This document shows, one piece after another, positions 58,260-64,000 of a stretch of DNA of 64,000 nucleotides. Source of the DNA: Ctenopharyngodon idella (lineage: Eukaryota; Chordata; Actinopteri; Cypriniformes; Xenocyprididae); assembly GCF_019924925.1 (NCBI RefSeq), contig NC_067222.1, positions 52,731,906-52,795,905 of the forward strand, given 5' to 3'. The notes under the pieces were generated by a model, which saw only the letters and a program-made list of their open reading frames with translations, was not told where the DNA came from and did not search any database. The position numbers and the translations under genes were made by a program. Numbering within the stretch: position 1 is the first letter of the stretch; each line of letters starts with the position of its first letter.

Positions 58260-60988
58260 ATGAGCAATCCGGATCCATTTCAAGACCTGGTTGATGCACT
58301 TCATCGCACGCTCACCAGCACTTCATTCACCGCATTCACCGCTGCATCTCCTTCACCCGTTGTGGTCGGCAGTCCCATGGCCAAACCGGCGCCCTTCACT
58401 GGCTCGGTGGAGGACTGCAACGGATTCTCTCTGCAGTGTTCGCTGGTCCTGGAGATGCAACCGCACTTGTATCCAGATGACAGTACTAAGGTGGCTTTCA
58501 TAATCTCTCAACTCGAAGGGAAAGCTCTCCGCTTGGCTGAACCACTCTGGACACAGAAAAATCCTGTTATAAAGTTGTTGTCAAGCTTCATAAACCATTT
58601 CAAGGAAGTTTTCGGGAAACCAGCTTGGGATTCATCTATCGGTGAGAGATTATGCAAATTGAAACAAGGTTTAATGTCTGTGTCTGATTATGCCTTCCAG
58701 TTTCGAACCTTAGCTGCAGCAAGTGTTAGGAATGAACAAGCCCTTATTACCACCTATCGTCAAGGTCTCGATCCCCATGTGCGGTTGCATCTCGCTGCAT
58801 ATGAGGATTTCATCGGGCTCGAGAAATTCATCCAGTTATCCATCAAATTCGCCACTCGTATGCAGCTGTGCCTCGAAGAGCATCAGGGCCAGGCGTTGTT
58901 CCAATCTATCCTCCGCCAGCCAGAATCCGTCAGCCATCCAGAACCAGCCAGCAAACCCATGCAAGTTGAATACTCACGACTTTCGTCTGCTGAGCAATAG
59001 AGGAGGCTGACCCAGAATCTCTGTATATATTGTGGCCGTGCTGGGCATTTCATCTCTGAATGCCCCACTCGTCCAGTGCGACCTATGGTGAGTGTTATCA
59101 TGCCTACGTTGAATAAGATGAAACCACTCACTATTGTTGTAAACGTTACTGCTGCTGATTTCTGTCTTCCAGTCAATGCGCTCCTCGATTCTGGGTCAGC
59201 CGGAAACTTCATCTCCGGAGCCCTCTGTCGTCAGCTCCAGCTCAAAACCACCGCCATGCCAAAGATATACCAAATCCACTTGGTAACTGGAAAACCTCTT
59301 CGTCAATTATGCTTCAGTGTGGGACCTCTTCACCTCCAAGTCAGTGTTCTCCATACGGAGGAAATCCATAAAGAAGCTAAAGAAGCCTCCAAGCTGCCTC
59401 CTCATCGGCCATGGGACTGCGCAATTGACCTCATCCACGGTGAGCCAGTGCCCAGAGGAAAGATATACTCCTTGTCAATCCCGGAGGAGAAGGCCATGGA
59501 GGAGTACATAAACGAAGCTCTGTCACAAGGCTACATACGCCCGTCTACTTCCCCTGCTGCTTCAAGCTTTTTCTTCGTGGCAAAGAAGGACGGAGACTCG
59601 TGGCCCTGCATCGATTACAGAGCTTTGAACAAAATCACCATAAAATTCAAGTACCCACTTCCTCTCGTCCCATCAGCGTTGGAACAACTACGCGGCACCA
59701 CTGTGTTCACCAAGTTGGACCTCCGCAGCGCCTATAACCTCATCAGAATACGTGAGGGGGACGAGTGGAAGACAGCTTTCGTGACCCCAACTAGCCATTA
59801 CGAATATCTTGTTATGCCGTATGGACTTGTCAATGCCCCCTCCATATTCCAAGACTTCATGCATGAGGTGCTCCGGGAGTTCCTGCACAAGTCAGTTCTG
59901 GTCTACATCGACGACTTCTTGATCTACTCCCGGAGCATGGCCGACCATCGCCACCACGTTGCGGAGGTCCTCCAATGCCTGAGGGACTACCATCTGTTTC
60001 TCAAAGCCGAGAAGTGTACCTTTCACCAGCCCTCAGTGCAGATCCTGGGATACATCATTGATCGCATTTGCGTCCGCATGGACGAGAGGAAGGTAACTGC
60101 TGTCAAAGACTGGCCCATTCCCACATCCGTGAAAGAATTACAAAGGTTCCTGTGTTTTGCAAACTTCTACCGCAGATTCATCCAAGGTTACAGTTCTATC
60201 ACAAGTCCGCTTACAAGTCTCCTCAGGAATAAGTCTCTGTCCTGGACTCCAGCCACCACACAAGCCTTCGACACACTCAAGACAGCCTTTACGACCGCTC
60301 CCCTCCTGGTTCACCCAGACCCAGATCTCCTCTTTGTCGTCGAGGTGGATGCCTCAACCACAGGAGTGGGAGCGGTATTATCTCAGCAGCAGGGGAATCC
60401 CCATAAGCTCCGTCCATGTGCCTTCTTCCACAAGCTCAACCCGGCGGAGGTAAACTATGACATCGGGAACCGGGAGCTTCTAGCCATCAAGCTCGCCCTG
60501 GAAGAGTGGAGGGATTGGCTCGAGGGAGCCAAACATCCGTTCAAGGTTCTGACAGACCATAAAAACCTGGAGTACTTACGGGACCCTAAAAGACTGAATC
60601 CTTGCCAAGCAAGATGGGCTCTGTTCTTCACAAGGTTCAATTTTACCATCTCATACCTCCCTGGATCAAAGAATGTAAAAGCTGATGCTCTGTCCCGTAT
60701 TCAGTCCTGAAGAAAACACCGATGATCCAGAGCCCATCATCCCCGAGAAACTCTTTGTTAGTCCCATCACCTGGTCTGCGGAAATGCTCCCTGAGCCAAG
60801 TGCCTCCACCAACACCCCGCCGGGTTGTCCCCAAGGATTGCAGTATATCCCACGGACACGGCGCACTCCCCTCATCCACTCCACGCATACTTCACTGGGC
60901 ACTGGCCACCCAGGGGTCAATGAAACCCTCTCGCTGCTTAAACAGCGCTTCTGGTGGCCCAACATGGCATCCAACGTCACTGTCAGCA
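58260..60988 (+). pseudogene. Gypsy gag-pol, broken by a stop, deletion and frameshift
   Basis: Gag (MSNPDPFQDLVDAL, FTGSVEDCNGFSLQC) runs to TAG at 58998-59000. The same frame continues with a CCHC knuckle (CIYCGRAGHFISEC), protease LLDSGSAGNFIS, RT (KLDLRSAYNLIRI, catalytic VYIDDFLIYS), RNase H (VEVDASTTGVGAVL, NRELLAIKLALEEW) to 60710. Between protease and RT (near HTEEIHKEAKEASKLPPHRP) the linker is far shorter than usual, an in-frame deletion. After 60700 the frame shifts. The next frame holds the integrase zinc-binding segment (GHPGVNETLSLLKQRFWWPNM), then ends. The TAG is more likely decay than programmed readthrough. Confidence 0.88.
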
Positions 60989-63900
60989 TTTTGATTTCAA
61001 CAAATCAGTTTTGGCCATGCAAGAACACATGCAATCTACCTGAGAGAATGATATGCTGATTTGATTTACTGCTCAAACATTTCTGATTATTATCAATGTT
61101 GAAAACAGTTTTTTTTTTTTTTTTTTTTTTTTCAGGATTCTTTGAATAGAAAGTTGGAAAAAACAGATGTATCTGAAAAAGAAAGATTGTGTTACATTAT
61201 AAATGTCTTTACTTTCACTTTTGATCAATTTAATGTATCCTTGCTGAATAAAAGTATTACTTTCTTTAATCCCCCCTAACACCTTTTATACACATCCTTA
61301 ACTGCAGACACTGAAATGACACAAACTGTCCCTCATTTATCAAATGGACATAGGAACCAGCATACATCGAATGAAAAAATCAGCTTACGACAACGCTCAA
61401 GCAAATTCTAAGACTAATCTATAACAGTTTAGACATTTATAAATTAATTTTGAACATTAAATAAAATATTTTGTCAGAACCTCAAGTAAATTAGCCCTAC
61501 ATATTATTTTGTTTGATTGTGTAATTTACTTTTTGAATCGTGGAAAAACCGTGTTCTCTATTCTAAAAAATACAGATTATCCAGAGTCAAAAATTCCCAG
61601 AGCCATTTTGATTAATCTTTGATATAGTCCTGTTTGATAATCAGTACTTCACTAAATATAATAATTCAATAAGCACTTAACTTTAAAAAATATTAAATAT
61701 TTTTATTACCTATCTAGAGAGCTGGCTGACTAAAGTAGGCTAAGTTTGAAAATGATATCATTTGTACATGGAGTTATTAAATAAAAAGATACTTAATTTC
61801 TTTACAATTTATAGGTGTTATTTTAACAGTCAGTTATGCAAGTCCAGGAGAGAAGACAGTTCTAGAGAAAAAGCATGTTTGATTTACATGGAACAAAGTT
61901 TGAGCCGCACACACATTATCTTTGCGAGAGCAAATAACGCCACGAAACTGCCTCAAATTAACTATAACGACGAGAAGAAAACTGTGTGCGCTGCAGTCAG
62001 AGGTTTTTGATTCTCTAACAACTTTTTATTGGTTAAAATGAATGGAGAGTATCTGACAAATCAACGTGAGAATAACAAATCGATCAGAAATCTGGGCCCC
62101 CTCAGGCCCCCCCGTGGCTACACCACTGCAGCACACAAGTTCCCGCTGACTCAAAAACGTGCGTATACGAGCTGAGACCTGACGTGAGATTTGATCGTAG
62201 CCACCGCTCACGCTCATACTGATAAATGCCAAATTTTGCATGTAAACGAGTGTACAAACAGTTTCTGGTGTACGATTGTTTGATAAATGAGGGCCATTGT
62301 GTGGTGCAGTACAAATATTTCAAGTGTCCCTTATTTTCCTATAAAGAACGACGATTGTCCCTTATTTTCCTGTTCTGAAGTTGGAAACATTACCTACATC
62401 TTGGATAGCATCTTAATAGCAAATTTTCATTTTTGTGTGAACTGTCCCTTTAAGATGGCTATTGTTTATTAGGCATTGAGAAAGGTCACATGACCGAAAT
62501 GTTTGCTGTTTTTTCTTTTAAGTAGTGGATTTATCTCACAATTGTCAGTTTTAGTTTACTTCAGATGAACTCCTCTAATCTTCATAGGTTTTCAGCACAT
62601 GTAAAAGCACAGATCATGTGCTTTTCATGCATATTTTTCCAATCACACATTTCACAGATCTGCATTCAAAAGCAATCAAATTGTATGTATTTATGTTTGC
62701 TTTATTTTTTTGCAGTGGGATATTTGAGAGATATTTCTATATTTCTACAACACTGTTGTGTTCAACTTACAGTTAATTTAAGTGCTGCTGGTTTCAATGA
62801 ATGACTCTGTTATGAGTTCATCATATAGACAGAAGGAGGCAGTATTATATCAAAACTGTCTGCAAATGACAGGAAGATAATGAGCGATAGTTTCTCTCTC
62901 AAAGAGATTAGAGCGCATGATAAGAAATACTGTTTGAGGAATCATGGGTTCACTAATAAACACAATACAACAGAGAAAACAGTGATTTCACAGCATGTGA
63001 CAACAGTATCTGCCTTCTGTGATTCACTTACCAAGACACACTTGATCATCTGTTCGATCATGACATGAGGAACTCAAATAAAATCATCAGTATGACTTCA
63101 GCACAGCATTAAAGTCTCAGAAGCACAAAGTTACCAATGACACATCATAACACACACACACACACACATGACTAAAGAAACTGTCATGTTGAACTGAAAT
63201 TTCTTTGACTTCCTTAAATGAAGTGAAACTGTTTTTCAGGAAGAGACATAAGAATCAGAAGAATGAGTCAGACGTCAGCACACACATTCAGTTTCCTGTC
63301 ACTGCATGTATTTGCTTGAATATTTATAAATACTACATACATTTGCTATTTGATGCTCCCAATCAGCGACACATTTTCAAAACACGACAGCATTTTCCTC
63401 CCGCTGGATTCACTCGATTTACTGCTGTAATCCACTGAAGCTTTAGGGCTGGAACGGTTAGTTCCCACAGCATTATCAGATCACTGGAAGAGCAAGTGAC
63501 GCATACAGTGAGCAAGAATATCACTCTTTATTCATGCCCATGTCTTGTGTCTATTACTCAATACTTGCACAGCAGGAAGTTTCTGCTACTAAAGCCGGAA
63601 GTTTGCAACCAGAAGTAAGAGGTTCAGTCAGTTGCTTGTGTCAGCGGCAGTGAGACAAATAATGACGAGAGAGTGATCGAATGAATAAGAAAGAGTAGAG
63701 AATCTCCAGATCCAAAAACAAGCAAAGAAGAAGATCTGCATAAACCAGAAGAAGCGGATAGAAGTTCTTTACACACAGGTAAAATAACAGGATCATCAGA
63801 CATTCAGCAGTTAATAAATCAAACTGCCTAATGATACAGAATCAAATGTTGATTGATTCCTCGTGAAGAGGAAATGACTGTGAAGCTTTGAGGTGTTGAT

Positions 63901-64000
63901 GGACTCGATCTACTACATCTGTGTTTGATCATCATTCTGAATCCCATCCAGACAAAGACTTTGACAAAAACACTGTTTTCTCAGCTTTTTGTTCAAAATG
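60989..64000. other. Repeat-rich non-coding region at the window end
   Basis: 61060-61260 matches, inverted, the interspersed repeat seen at 31220-31330, with a poly(T) run at 61109-61132. CCCTCATTTATCAAAT at 61330 and TTTGATAAATGAGGGCC at 62279 are inverted and may mark a MITE of about 1 kb. A GTGGCTACACCACTG end at about 62113-62127 looks like the terminus of another element. A (CA)n tract lies at 63150-63168. No translated exon is convincing. Confidence 0.4.
63640..63779 (+). other. Possible 5' non-coding exon of a plus-strand gene
   Basis: A purine-rich, non-repetitive stretch (GCGGCAGTGAGACAAATAAT, then GAAGAAGATCTGCATAAACC) ends TTACACACAG followed by GTAAAATAAC, a plausible donor at 63780. 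The only ATG frames are very short, as expected for an untranslated first exon of an immune-type gene continuing beyond the window. This is inference; no promoter motif confirms it. Confidence 0.25.

Larger units (their letters stand above)
57775..60988 (+). mobile_element. Ty3/Gypsy retrotransposon, 3'-truncated
   Basis: It has one LTR (57775-58228, TGTCACAGACACG to TACGTAACA), then gag, protease, RT, RNase H and the start of integrase. It stops abruptly near 60988 with no 3' LTR in the following 3 kb. The nearby solo LTR at 43635 is of the same family. Truncation by deletion is likely. Confidence 0.88.

Overview
This is eukaryotic, almost certainly teleost, DNA and most likely from a cypriniform (zebrafish or carp relative). 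The evidence is a fish-type NLR immune gene (PYD, FISNA-NACHT, LRR and B30.2 exons with GT-AG junctions) buried in a dense mix of fish transposon families: L2 LINEs with an SGNH-esterase ORF1, Tc1, an IS630-like element with introns, hAT, Harbinger, DIRS, Gypsy and solo LTRs. Nothing looks bacterial or viral. There is no CRISPR array and no rRNA.

The one host gene I can support lies on the minus strand. A PYD exon (41997-41719) joins in phase to a 1.8 kb FISNA-NACHT exon (41226-39426). Two 174-bp LRR exons follow (39042-38869 and 32971-32798). A B30.2 (PRY-SPRY) exon sits about 20.7 kb further on (12050-11497). The first four exons join with matching phases and no stop codon. The B30.2 exon needs a different incoming phase, so either at least one small exon is unseen or it belongs to another gene. 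The product would be a cytosolic NLR: PYD for signalling, NACHT for ATP-driven oligomerisation, LRR and B30.2 for sensing. Its introns hold most of the window's transposons.

Layout. 1-7853: an old I/Nimb-like LINE, broken by an L1 3' end and by full-length L2 copy A, which itself contains a 1.6-kb hAT element. 8551-9781: L2 copy B. 9783-10873: palindromic Tc1/mariner-type MITE cluster. 11497-12050: B30.2 exon. 12286-16624: IS630-like transposon with a two-intron transposase, holding a second MITE and a possible solo LTR. 17823-20097: fold-back element split by an intact Tc1. 21724-26513: L2 copy C. 27530-28175: minisatellite. 28922-31201: L2 3' end (copy E) split by a 1.4-kb solo LTR. 32798-32971: LRR exon. 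33412-37785: DIRS retrotransposon. 38023-38209: hAT MITE. 38869-41997: NLR exons. 42325-44612: MITE containing a solo LTR containing a Gypsy solo LTR. 46169-49106: gag-only LTR retrotransposon with proline/tryptophan repeats. 49731-50334: Harbinger MITE. 50339-56806: L2 copy D (plus strand) with a dead Tc1 inside, itself inserted in a tRNA-like sequence. 57775-60988: Gypsy element cut off in integrase. 61-64 kb: repeats and a possible first exon of another gene.

The transposons are not a pathway. They are successive insertions whose order can be read from target-site duplications. I found no clearly undescribed system. The points most worth checking are the NLR gene structure, the gag-only LTR element, the tRNA-like target split by L2, and the near-intact Tc1 and IS630-like elements.
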